From the NCBI GenBank assembly GCA_913060845.1, contig CAJXVF010000115.1, forward strand, positions 1-7,089: a DNA stretch of 7,089 bases, written 5' to 3'. Shown here in pieces: positions 1-6,592 of this stretch; positions within the stretch are counted from its first letter, which is position 1, and each line of letters opens with the position of its first letter. Both the position numbers and the translations under genes were made by a program. The notes beneath the pieces are model-generated. The model worked only from the letters and a program-made list of their open reading frames with translations, was not told the origin of the DNA and did no database searches. This DNA is from an uncultured Alphaproteobacteria bacterium (GTDB taxonomy: Bacteria > Pseudomonadota > Alphaproteobacteria > Bin95).

Positions 1-41
1 CTCTCTATTCGTCGGCAGCGTCAGATGTGTATAAGAGACAG
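1..41 (+). other. Nextera i5-side sequencing adapter (synthetic)
   Basis: This is library adapter, not genomic DNA. Bases 1-8 (CTCTCTAT) match the Nextera i5 index S502, bases 9-22 are TCGTCGGCAGCGTC, and bases 23-41 are the 19-base Tn5 mosaic end AGATGTGTATAAGAGACAG. These three blocks in this order are the Read 1 side of a Nextera library molecule. The organism's sequence starts at base 42, so nothing upstream should be translated or compared with genomes. The index name comes from memory; the adapter identity is unambiguous. Confidence 0.98.
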
Positions 42-589
42 TTCCCGCATCCATCCCCCGCAGCTTTGCAAACTCCAGCGGTCTATTCTTGGGTGAGGCG
101 TTTAACGGGATCGGCGCACGGCCCGGCATGGCACTTTATGGGCTGAACCCAACACCTACGCAGCCGAACCCAATGCGCCCCGCTGTAAACCTACAAGTCC
201 GCATACTACAGACACGCGTTTTGGGCCGAAATGAGAGTGTGGGCTATGGCGCAACAACTTCCGCCAAAGCCGGTGCGCGCATCGCGGTGATTGCAGCAGG
301 GTATGCGGATGGGCTACATCGCTGTATCGGCGGCGATGGTCGCGTTTGGATCAATGGTGAAGCGGCACCCATTCTAGGCCGCATATCCATGGATTTGATT
401 GCGTTCGATGTCAGCCATATGCTGGAAAGTCAAGTTGTTCCTGGGGGTTGGGCCGAAGTGATCGGACCGCATCAAAGCGCAGATGATCTTGCCGCCGTTG
501 CAGGCACGATTGGTTATGAAATTCTGACAAGTCTGGGTGCCCGCTATGAGCGCCGTTACCTGCCCGCAATGCCGGAGATATCCGCTTGA
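42..589 (+). CDS. alr: Alanine racemase, C-terminal part (5' end missing)
   Basis: Alanine racemase is a PLP enzyme that interconverts L- and D-alanine in the cytoplasm and supplies D-alanine for peptidoglycan. The open frame runs from base 44 at the insert edge and gives about 181 residues. Family enzymes are usually 350-390 residues, so the N-terminal barrel with the PLP-binding lysine is lost at the library cut. The TTG at 89 lies inside the gene and is not a real start. Visible landmarks, with equivalents in the Geobacillus enzyme, are the ANSSG stretch (71-85), the RPGMALYGL segment whose Arg at 119-121 matches the pyridine-contacting Arg219, the catalytic Tyr of VGYGATT at 245-247 (Tyr265), the GYADG motif, and the Met-Asp of SMD at 389-394 (Met312-Asp313). 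The active-site residues contributed by this half are present, so the intact gene is probably functional. The stop overlaps the start of the mlaE-like gene. Confidence 0.95.
574..577 (+). promoter_or_regulatory. Shine-Dalgarno GGAG for the mlaE-like TTG start
   Basis: GGAG lies 8 bases before the TTG at 586, inside the end of alr. It is the main reason for accepting the TTG start, because the next in-frame ATG (residue 37) would remove a conserved N-terminal amphipathic/membrane segment. Confidence 0.65.
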
Positions 590-1359
590 ACCCGCTTGCT
601 AGCATTGGTGCCGTTGTCCTTGCGTTTTTCACAGCGACTGGACGTGTCGCGATTTTCGCCGGACGCGCGCTGTATCACGTCGTAACGCCGCCCATGCATT
701 TCCGACAGATGCTCAGGCAGTTGGTCGATGTTGGCTATTACTCGCTGCCCGTTGTTGCGCTGACAACGCTGTTCAGCGGCATGGTGCTGGCACTTCAAAG
801 CTATACCGGGTTTGCCCGCTTTTCCGCTGAAGGCGCTGTCGCCAGCGTCGTTGTCCTTTCCATGACCCGCGAACTGGCCCCCGTGCTGGCTGGGTTAATG
901 GTTGCAGGCCGGGTTGGAGCTGCAATGGCCGCCGAAATCGGCACCATGCGCGTTACGGAACAGATCGACGCGCTGTCCACACTCTCCACCAACCCGATGA
1001 AATATTTAGTAGCACCCCGCATCATCGCTGGCGTGCTAACGCTGCCATTGCTGGTGCTGGTTGGCGATATCATTGGTGTGATGGGCGGATATTTGGTCGG
1101 CGTATATCGGTTGGATTTCAATCCATCCGCTTATGTGCAGCAGACCTGGGCTTTCGTTGAAACGCTGGATGTCATGTCTGGCCTCGTCAAAGCAGCCGTC
1201 TTTGGATTTATCGTAACGCTGATGGGCTGCTATCACGGCTATAACAGTCGCGGCGGCGCGCAAGGCGTTGGCATCGCGACGACGAACGCGGTCGTATCCT
1301 CAGCCATCCTTATCCTCGTCGCGAACTACGTGCTGACAGAAAGCTTCTTCAACAAATGA
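586..1359 (+). CDS. mlaE: MlaE-family ABC transporter permease
   Basis: This is the inner-membrane permease of an MCE-type lipid transporter (Mla/YrbE/TGD family), which moves phospholipids between the inner membrane and the periplasmic MCE partner. The 257-residue length is typical; E. coli MlaE is about 260. An N-terminal membrane-associated region (about 7-34) is followed by hydrophobic segments near 50-70, 85-115, 146-175, 200-215 and 235-250. The family hallmark spans residues 96-130, starting ELAPVLAGLMVAGRVGAA and ending EQIDAL, and forms the coupling region that contacts the ATPase. Another conserved stretch, GCYHGYNSRGGAQGVG, lies at 214-229. Start: TTG at 586, overlapping the alr stop by 4 bases (TTGA) and backed by GGAG 8 bases upstream. 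The stop overlaps the ATPase start as ATGA, implying translational coupling. The symbol is by family; substrate and direction of transport cannot be read from the sequence. Confidence 0.93.
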   Translation: MNPLASIGAVVLAFFTATGRVAIFAGRALYHVVTPPMHFRQMLRQLVDVGYYSLPVVALTTLFSGMVLALQSYTGFARFSAEGAVASVVVLSMTRELAPVLAGLMVAGRVGAAMAAEIGTMRVTEQIDALSTLSTNPMKYLVAPRIIAGVLTLPLLVLVGDIIGVMGGYLVGVYRLDFNPSAYVQQTWAFVETLDVMSGLVKAAVFGFIVTLMGCYHGYNSRGGAQGVGIATTNAVVSSAILILVANYVLTESFFNK

Positions 1360-2129
1360 GCAGCGAACCCAAAATATCGTGCGAAGATGTGCATCTGGCG
1401 TTTGGCCCGAAGCAGGTGCTGCGTGGCGTAGACCTCGCCGTAGATCCCGGCGAGTCTCTCGTCATCATCGGTGGATCAGGTTCTGGCAAGTCCGTACTGA
1501 TCAAGACCGTGCTCGGCATTACCCGTCCAGATAAAGGTGTCGTCGCAGTTGACGGTGAGGATATCGTCGGCGCCTCCGCCCGCCTGCGCAATACCGTAAA
1601 CGCCAAGATCGGCATGCTATTCCAGGGCGGTGCATTATTTGACAGCTTGCCCGTTTGGGAAAATGTCGGCTTCGGCTTGATCCAATCCGGCGCAATGGAC
1701 CGCCAGCAAGCGCGCGTCAAAGCCATCGATACCTTGGCCAGGGTTGGCCTGGACGAACATGTCTCGACACTGTTGCCGGTAGAGCTTTCCGGCGGCATGC
1801 AGAAGCGCGTCGCCCTTGCCCGCGCCATCGCAGATGAGCCGGAAATCATCTTCTTCGATGAGCCCACAACCGGTCTCGATCCGATCATGAGCGACGTCAT
1901 CAATAAGCTGATTGTTGAATGCGTGCGTGATCTAGGTGCCACCGCCGTTACCATCACCCACGATATGCGAAGCGCACGCACAATCGCTGACAAAGTCGCG
2001 ATGATCTACGAAGGCCGCATTATCTGGATTGGCGGTGTTAAAGACCTAGACGCGCCAGATCATGAGATGGTGGACCAGTTCGTTCATGGTCGCGCGGAAG
2101 GGCCAATTCAGATGGCCGTCCGGCGCTAG
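1356..2129 (+). CDS. mlaF: MlaF-type ABC transporter ATP-binding protein
   Basis: This is the cytoplasmic ATPase that powers the adjacent MlaE-like permease. All nucleotide-binding elements are intact: Walker A GGSGSGKS (39-46), Q-loop Gln90, ABC signature LSGGMQKR (144-151), Walker B IIFFDEP (164-170) with catalytic Glu169, D-loop GLD (173-175) and H-loop His202. The FQGGALFDSLPVWENV stretch (89-104) is characteristic of the MlaF branch, and the SGGMQKRVALARA form of the signature region also fits it. The length of 257 residues is normal. The ATG overlaps the permease stop by 4 bases; the upstream Shine-Dalgarno is weak, so expression probably relies on coupling. The short tail after residue about 230 (QFVHGRAEGPIQ) resembles the MlaF C-terminus, which contacts the STAS protein MlaB in E. 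coli. No mlaB- or mlaD-like gene lies next to it here. The family is certain; the in vivo substrate is inferred. Confidence 0.94.
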   Translation: MSSEPKISCEDVHLAFGPKQVLRGVDLAVDPGESLVIIGGSGSGKSVLIKTVLGITRPDKGVVAVDGEDIVGASARLRNTVNAKIGMLFQGGALFDSLPVWENVGFGLIQSGAMDRQQARVKAIDTLARVGLDEHVSTLLPVELSGGMQKRVALARAIADEPEIIFFDEPTTGLDPIMSDVINKLIVECVRDLGATAVTITHDMRSARTIADKVAMIYEGRIIWIGGVKDLDAPDHEMVDQFVHGRAEGPIQMAVRR

Positions 2130-2135
2130 CGCGGA

Positions 2136-3563
2136 ATGGCCAAAAGTAACAGCCAATTCGTATGTCAGTCCTGCGGCAGCGTCACCCGGCGCTGGTCAGG
2201 CAAGTGCGAGAACTGCAGCGAATGGAACTCCATCGTTGAGGAAGCGCGGCCTGAATCCGTGCCTGTTGGCGGCAAAGCGACCGCCGCCCGCCGCAACCGC
2301 CCAGGCGCTCGCTCCCTCGAACTCGAATCGCTAGCCGGTCGCGGACCACCTGCCCCACGCACGCCTACTGGCCTCGCAGAATTTGACCGTGTCTTGGGTG
2401 GTGGATTGGTGCGCGGCGGCACCGTTCTGCTAGGCGGCGATCCTGGCATTGGTAAGTCGACACTGCTGCTTCAGGCGCTTGGCGCTGTCGCCAAATCTGG
2501 CCGGGAAGTCATCTATGTCTCAGGGGAAGAAGGCGCGGACCAGATCCGCGACCGTGCAGACCGCCTAGGTCTTGCAGATGCGCCCCTGCTTCTGGCTACG
2601 GCGACTTCCACAGACGCGGCAGCAGCAACCATCGTCAACACGCCCAATCTGGCGCTGATCGCCATTGATTCCATCCAGACCATGTATGTTGAGGGCGTCG
2701 AGTCGGCGCCTGGATCCGTCGCGCAGGTCCGCGCATCGGCCCAATTGCTGATCGCGGCAGCCAAGCGTTCTGGCGCATCGCTGCTACTCGTTGGCCACGT
2801 AACGAAGGACGGCGCAATCGCTGGCCCCCGTGTGCTGGAGCATATGGTCGACGCTGTATTGTATTTCGAAGGCGATACCAGCCAGCACTACCGCATCCTC
2901 CGCGCTGTCAAAAACCGCTTCGGACCAGCAGATTCGCTCGGCGTGTTTGAGATGACGGGCCTTGGTTTGGCTGAAGTACCAAACCCTTCCGCCCTTTTCG
3001 TCGGTGAACGTGAAGGCCGAGAGCCTGTCACAGGATCTGCTGTGTTCGCGGGCTTCAGGGGTGCCAGGCCATTGCTGGTGGAAGTACAGGCGCTGGTCGG
3101 CGCGCCCGGACCAGCCTCGCCGCGCCGTGCAGTCGTTGGCTGGGATTCAGCCCGTCTCGCCATGACGCTTGCCGTGCTTGAAACCCGCGCCGGGCTGCCA
3201 TTTTCCGGGCGAGATGTATTTTTGTCTGTCGCAGGCGGACTTCGAATCGATGAGCCTGCTGCTGATCTCGCAGCCGCCGCAGCGCTGGCCTCCGCACTGC
3301 TAGAACGGCCCACGCCGAAGGACTGCGTGTTTTACGGCGAGTTGGCGCTCTCCGGCGAAGTTCGGCCCGCACCTCAAGCTGACGCGCGGCTAAAGGAGGC
3401 TGAACGCTTGGGCTTTAGCCGTGCCGCTGCACCAGGGGACGCCAAGATGAAAGGCGTCAAGGTAGAGAAGATCAAACGTGTGGATGACTTAGTGACGCTT
3501 CTGGCCGCACAGCCCTTGCTTCGCGCGCCGAAACCGGCAGATTGGCCGGACGACGAGTCCTAA
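2136..3563 (+). CDS. radA: DNA repair/recombination ATPase RadA (Sms)
   Basis: RadA is a RecA-like, DnaB-type hexameric motor that helps process recombination intermediates, by branch migration or D-loop extension, and stalled forks. Domains in order: an N-terminal C4 zinc finger with Cys10, Cys13, Cys24 and Cys27; a basic linker rich in Arg and Pro (about 46-76); the RecA-like ATPase (about 77-275) with Walker A GDPGIGKS (101-108) and Walker B ending at Asp178 (LIAIDSIQT); the RadA-specific KNRFG motif (259-263); and a Lon-protease-like C-terminal domain (about 280-455) that in this family has a structural/DNA-binding role rather than protease activity. At 475 residues it is close to E. coli RadA (460). 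The ATG at 2136 sits 6 bases after the mlaF stop without a convincing Shine-Dalgarno, but the zinc finger begins only 9 residues later, so no downstream start is possible. It lies between unrelated genes, as is common for radA in alphaproteobacteria. Confidence 0.97.
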   Translation: MAKSNSQFVCQSCGSVTRRWSGKCENCSEWNSIVEEARPESVPVGGKATAARRNRPGARSLELESLAGRGPPAPRTPTGLAEFDRVLGGGLVRGGTVLLGGDPGIGKSTLLLQALGAVAKSGREVIYVSGEEGADQIRDRADRLGLADAPLLLATATSTDAAAATIVNTPNLALIAIDSIQTMYVEGVESAPGSVAQVRASAQLLIAAAKRSGASLLLVGHVTKDGAIAGPRVLEHMVDAVLYFEGDTSQHYRILRAVKNRFGPADSLGVFEMTGLGLAEVPNPSALFVGEREGREPVTGSAVFAGFRGARPLLVEVQALVGAPGPASPRRAVVGWDSARLAMTLAVLETRAGLPFSGRDVFLSVAGGLRIDEPAADLAAAAALASALLERPTPKDCVFYGELALSGEVRPAPQADARLKEAERLGFSRAAAPGDAKMKGVKVEKIKRVDDLVTLLAAQPLLRAPKPADWPDDES

Positions 3564-3626
3564 ATCCCGCATCCTGAAATCTCGCGGCTGATATCCACAC
3601 TTTGGATGAGGCTGCCCTGCTGATGG

Positions 3627-4322
3627 ATGAACAATCCGGGCGTTCTAAACATGATGGATGGCGGCATTCATACTCTTGATATCATCGTAGCAGGCGTTAT
3701 CGCTGCAAGCGCTATTTTGGCGTTTCTGCATGGTTTCGTGCGTGAAGTTTTATCAATCGGCACTTGGGTTGGGTCAGGCGCTATCGCTGTCGCCGGGTAC
3801 CCCTATATGCGGGAGCTGACAGGCTCCTACATCCCCTCGCCATTGATTGCAGACGTGGCCGCAGGCGCGCTCTTGTTCGTTGGCGCATTCCTGATCCTGT
3901 CGATCGTCGCCCGGTGCATTGGCCGCGCGCTGGAAAGCGCAGAGGGATTGAGCGCGCTCAACCGATCATTCGGTTTGCTTTTCGGCTTGGCCCGTGGCGG
4001 CCTAATCGTAACCGTGGCCTATCTCGCATTCTCCTGGACTGTCCCACAACAGGACCATCCTGAATGGGTGACAGAAGCGAAAACGACACCGCTCATTAAA
4101 GAGTTCGCTACTGCTATCGAATCAATGCTACCACCTGAGTGGCGCGCCAAAGGCCAAGATGCCGCGCAGTCCGCAAAGGATATTGCGGACACTGCGGACA
4201 ACACCCGCCGCCTGTCGGCACCTCAACCGACGCAAAACGGCGGTCAGCAGCCTATTGGCGGTAGTAGCTACGAAGAGCGCGAACGGAAGAGACTCGACGA
4301 CCTCATCCGTAACCAGCAATAG
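3627..4322 (+). CDS. cvpA: CvpA-family inner-membrane protein
   Basis: CvpA is a small polytopic membrane protein, known in E. coli from colicin V production and usually encoded beside purF; its molecular role is unsettled. The 231-residue reading shows four hydrophobic segments near 18-34, 41-58, 74-95 and 116-138, with the conserved LHGFVREVLSI stretch (34-44) and the SFGLLFGLARGG block (114-125). The remaining roughly 90 residues are hydrophilic and probably cytoplasmic or disordered, rich in Gln, Asp and charged residues, ending in a likely helix (YEERERKRLDDLIRNQQ). E. coli CvpA is about 162 residues, so the tail is longer. The start is uncertain: ATG at 3627 has no clear Shine-Dalgarno, and ATGs at 3651 and 3654 (residues 9-10) would put the first helix at the usual distance from the N-terminus. 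It precedes purF by 36 bases, the classical arrangement. Confidence 0.88.
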   Translation: MNNPGVLNMMDGGIHTLDIIVAGVIAASAILAFLHGFVREVLSIGTWVGSGAIAVAGYPYMRELTGSYIPSPLIADVAAGALLFVGAFLILSIVARCIGRALESAEGLSALNRSFGLLFGLARGGLIVTVAYLAFSWTVPQQDHPEWVTEAKTTPLIKEFATAIESMLPPEWRAKGQDAAQSAKDIADTADNTRRLSAPQPTQNGGQQPIGGSSYEERERKRLDDLIRNQQ

Positions 4323-4345
4323 TACCCGCTTGAACGCCGTCTGCC

Positions 4346-4350
4346 GGAGA
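4346..4350 (+). promoter_or_regulatory. Shine-Dalgarno GGAGA for purF
   Basis: GGAGA lies 8 bases before the ATG at 4359, in the 36-base cvpA-purF gap. It supports 4359 as the start over the in-frame ATG at 4422 (Met22), which has no purine-rich site at the right distance. The choice sets the PurF propeptide at 25 residues rather than 4. Confidence 0.7.
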
Positions 4351-4358
4351 CCAGCCCC

Positions 4359-5882
4359 ATGCAATCCCCCGAAGACCAGGACGTGCTTCACCAGCAATCC
4401 GAGACCTACGATGATGATCGCATGCACGAAGAATGCGCGATCTTCGGGGTGTGGAACGCGACAGGTGCTGCGAAGCTGACAGGCCTTGGCCTGCATGCAC
4501 TGCAGCATCGCGGTCAGGAAGCCAGCGGCATCGTCTCCTATGATCGATCCGAAGGCCGCTTCTATTCGCGCCGCGGGCGTGGGCATGTGGAGCGCGTGTT
4601 CGGCAATCCAGACCGTATGGAAGGCCTGAAAGGCGGCGGCGCTATTGGCCATAACCGCTACGCCACCACCGGCGAGGATATGATCGGCAACATCCAGCCG
4701 TTGTTCGCGGAATTTGAGTTTGGCGGCTTTGCCGTTGCCCATAACGGCAATCTCACCAACGCTATGTCGATCCGCAAGCGATTGGTTAGTGACGGCTCGC
4801 TATTTCAATCCACGAATGACACCGAAGTCATCATCCATCTGATTGCGCGCAGTGTGCGGAATACGCTGGTCGAGCGCGCGATTGACGCCCTACAGCAGCT
4901 AGAAGGTGCCTATTCACTGGTCGCCCTATCCCGCAAGAAGCTCATCGGCGTGCGCGATCCCATGGGTGTGCGTCCCTTGGCACTTGGCCGCCTGCCGGGA
5001 ACGGATGGCAAAGAGGACGCATGGGTGCTGTCCTCAGAAAGCTGCGGCTTCGACATGATAGGTGCCAAGTTTGAGCGCGAGATTGAGCCCGGTGAGATGG
5101 TTGTGATCGACGACCAAGGCATCGAGAGCTTTAGGCCCTTCCCACAAGCCCGTCCGCGCCCCTGCATTTTTGAACACATCTATTTCGCACGGCCCGACAG
5201 CGTCATCGGTGGACGTTCCGTCTATGAGTCCCGCAAAAGTATTGGCCGTGAGCTGGCCCGGGAATCTCACCCATCCGGTGGTATCGACGTTGTCGTTCCG
5301 GTGCCGGATTCTGGTGTTCCTGCCGCCCTTGGCTATGCCAATGAGGCTGGCGTTCCGTTCGAGCTAGGCATTGTCCGCAGTCACTATGTTGGACGAACGT
5401 TTATTCAGCCCAACCAATCAATCCGTGATCTATCTGTAAGAATGAAACACAGCGCCAACGCCGAAGTTCTGCGCGGCAAAAAAGTGGTTCTGGTGGATGA
5501 TTCCATCGTACGCGGCACCACATCCGCCAAGATTGTCGACATGGTCCGCAGGGCCGGAGCGGCAGAAGTCCATATGCGCATTTCCAGCCCGCCGACCGTC
5601 AATCCATGCTTCTACGGCATTGATACCCCGGACACGAAAGAGCTGATCGCCGCCAACTACACTGTGGCCGAAATCGCTGCGAAAATCGGTGCAGATAGCT
5701 TGGCCTACGTCTCGACAGACGGCCTCTACCGCGCCATGGGCGAAGAACAGGGCCGTATCAATGACCGCCCGCAATATTGCGACGCTTGCTTCACCGGCGC
5801 ATATCCCAATCGGTTGGTTGATAAAGATGCCGGGCTCGTCGGCGCGCTTTCTGGTCGTCCAATTGAGCAGGCTGCCGAATGA
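4359..5882 (+). CDS. purF: Amidophosphoribosyltransferase PurF
   Basis: PurF makes 5-phosphoribosylamine from PRPP and glutamine, the committed first step of de novo purine synthesis, in the cytoplasm. The N-terminal Ntn glutaminase domain is complete: nucleophile Cys26 in EECAIFGVW, HRGQEASGI (50-58), HNRYATTG (98-105) and HNGNLTN (128-134). The C-terminal phosphoribosyltransferase domain carries the PRPP loop VVLVDDSIVRGTT (376-388). Four cysteines match the [4Fe-4S] ligands of the Bacillus-type enzyme: Cys269 (CIFEHIYFARPDS), Cys417 (NPCFYGID), and Cys474 and Cys477 (CDACFTG). Residues 1-25 form an acidic propeptide that must be removed to free Cys26, again as in Bacillus and unlike E. coli, where only Met is removed. 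The length of 507 residues is normal. Feedback inhibition by AMP and GMP is known for the family; no PurR operator or riboswitch is visible in the short upstream gap. The stop overlaps the SDR start as ATGA. Confidence 0.98.
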   Translation: MQSPEDQDVLHQQSETYDDDRMHEECAIFGVWNATGAAKLTGLGLHALQHRGQEASGIVSYDRSEGRFYSRRGRGHVERVFGNPDRMEGLKGGGAIGHNRYATTGEDMIGNIQPLFAEFEFGGFAVAHNGNLTNAMSIRKRLVSDGSLFQSTNDTEVIIHLIARSVRNTLVERAIDALQQLEGAYSLVALSRKKLIGVRDPMGVRPLALGRLPGTDGKEDAWVLSSESCGFDMIGAKFEREIEPGEMVVIDDQGIESFRPFPQARPRPCIFEHIYFARPDSVIGGRSVYESRKSIGRELARESHPSGGIDVVVPVPDSGVPAALGYANEAGVPFELGIVRSHYVGRTFIQPNQSIRDLSVRMKHSANAEVLRGKKVVLVDDSIVRGTTSAKIVDMVRRAGAAEVHMRISSPPTVNPCFYGIDTPDTKELIAANYTVAEIAAKIGADSLAYVSTDGLYRAMGEEQGRINDRPQYCDACFTGAYPNRLVDKDAGLVGALSGRPIEQAAE

Positions 5883-6592
5883 ACGATAATCCCAGGCTAC
5901 AAGGCCGCATCGCACTCATTGCAGGCGCATCACGCGGCCTTGGTGCCGCCGCTGCCGAAGCCCTTGCCGCAGAGGGTGCCCATGTGATCCTCGTCGCGCG
6001 CACCCAGGGTGCCCTTGAAGCGCTGCATGATCGGATCGTCAGCGCAGGCGGTAAGGCCACCATAGCCCCCGTTGATCTGACAGACGGCGACGCATCAGAC
6101 CGTTTGGCGCTTGGCATTGCTGATCGATTTCAGCGCCTGGATATCCTGGTGCAAACGGCGGCGATCCTGGGCGTGCTTTCTCCCATCGCCCACGTCCCGC
6201 CTGAGACCTTTGAGAAAACGCTCGCCGCCAATGTCACGGCTCACTGGCGTTTGATCCGCAATTTTGACGCGTTGCTAAAGCGCTCAACCGGCGGCCGTGC
6301 CATTATCGCAACATCAGGTGCGGCAGCCGGCGGTTTGGCGTATTGGGCACCATACGCCGCCAGCAAAGCCGCGCTCGAAGCCATGGTTTCCTGCTGGGCT
6401 GAAGAGGTCCGGCACACCAATGTTCGCGTTAATTTGATCGACCCCGGCGTCATGGCCACAGGCCTCCGCGCCGAAGCTTTCCCCGGCGAAGACCCAGCAA
6501 CCTTACGCAAACCAGAAGCCATCACCCCGATGATCGTGGATCTAGCGCTGCCAGAATTAGAGCTGCACGGGCAGGTTATGCGGGCGGGCTAA
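5879..6592 (+). CDS. Short-chain dehydrogenase/reductase (SDR), substrate unknown
   Basis: This is a classical SDR of 237 residues with a Rossmann fold that should bind NAD(P)H. The glycine-rich motif reads AGASRGLG (15-22) instead of the usual TG start. VDLTD (65-69) contains the adenine-contacting Asp66, and Asn118, Ser146, Tyr159 and Lys163 form a complete catalytic tetrad in the normal spacing (Y-A-A-S-K). Arg19 and Arg41 after the second strand favour NADP(H), which is an inference. The NNAG structural motif is replaced by QTAA (92-95). DPGVMATGLRAEAFPGEDP (188-206) follows the pattern seen in purF-linked SDRs of sphingomonads. The ATG overlaps the purF stop by 4 bases, with a weak GAGCAGG upstream, so it is probably coupled to purF. 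The stop overlaps the convergent methyltransferase. No membrane segment or signal is seen. The substrate cannot be named; linkage to purF does not imply a purine role. Confidence 0.92.
   Translation: MNDNPRLQGRIALIAGASRGLGAAAAEALAAEGAHVILVARTQGALEALHDRIVSAGGKATIAPVDLTDGDASDRLALGIADRFQRLDILVQTAAILGVLSPIAHVPPETFEKTLAANVTAHWRLIRNFDALLKRSTGGRAIIATSGAAAGGLAYWAPYAASKAALEAMVSCWAEEVRHTNVRVNLIDPGVMATGLRAEAFPGEDPATLRKPEAITPMIVDLALPELELHGQVMRAG

Noticed and set aside
23..41. Tn5 mosaic ends at both extremities, in inverted orientation, resembling a composite transposon
   Set aside because: They are flanked by Illumina adapter and index sequence, so they come from library tagmentation. The DNA between them is ordinary chromosomal genes with no transposase.
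1349..1993. Long minus-strand open frame (214 codons) opposite the MlaF-like gene
   Set aside because: The plus-strand gene has every ABC ATPase motif. The antisense reading is low-complexity, rich in Ser, Thr, Arg and Pro, has no recognisable domain, and is typical of the shadow of a GC-rich gene.
3593..3607. Small hairpin ATCCA-CACTT-TGGAT in the radA-cvpA gap, as a possible terminator
   Set aside because: The stem is only 5 base pairs, AT-rich, and is not followed by a T run. It is within chance expectation.
4323..4358. Possible purine riboswitch or PurR operator ahead of purF
   Set aside because: The gap is only 36 bases, too short for a purine riboswitch, and no palindromic operator is visible beyond the Shine-Dalgarno.
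4128..4742. Minus-strand open frame (204 codons) spanning the end of cvpA and the start of purF
   Set aside because: It runs antisense to the well-supported glutaminase domain of PurF, has no recognisable motif, and is explained by codon bias on the other strand.
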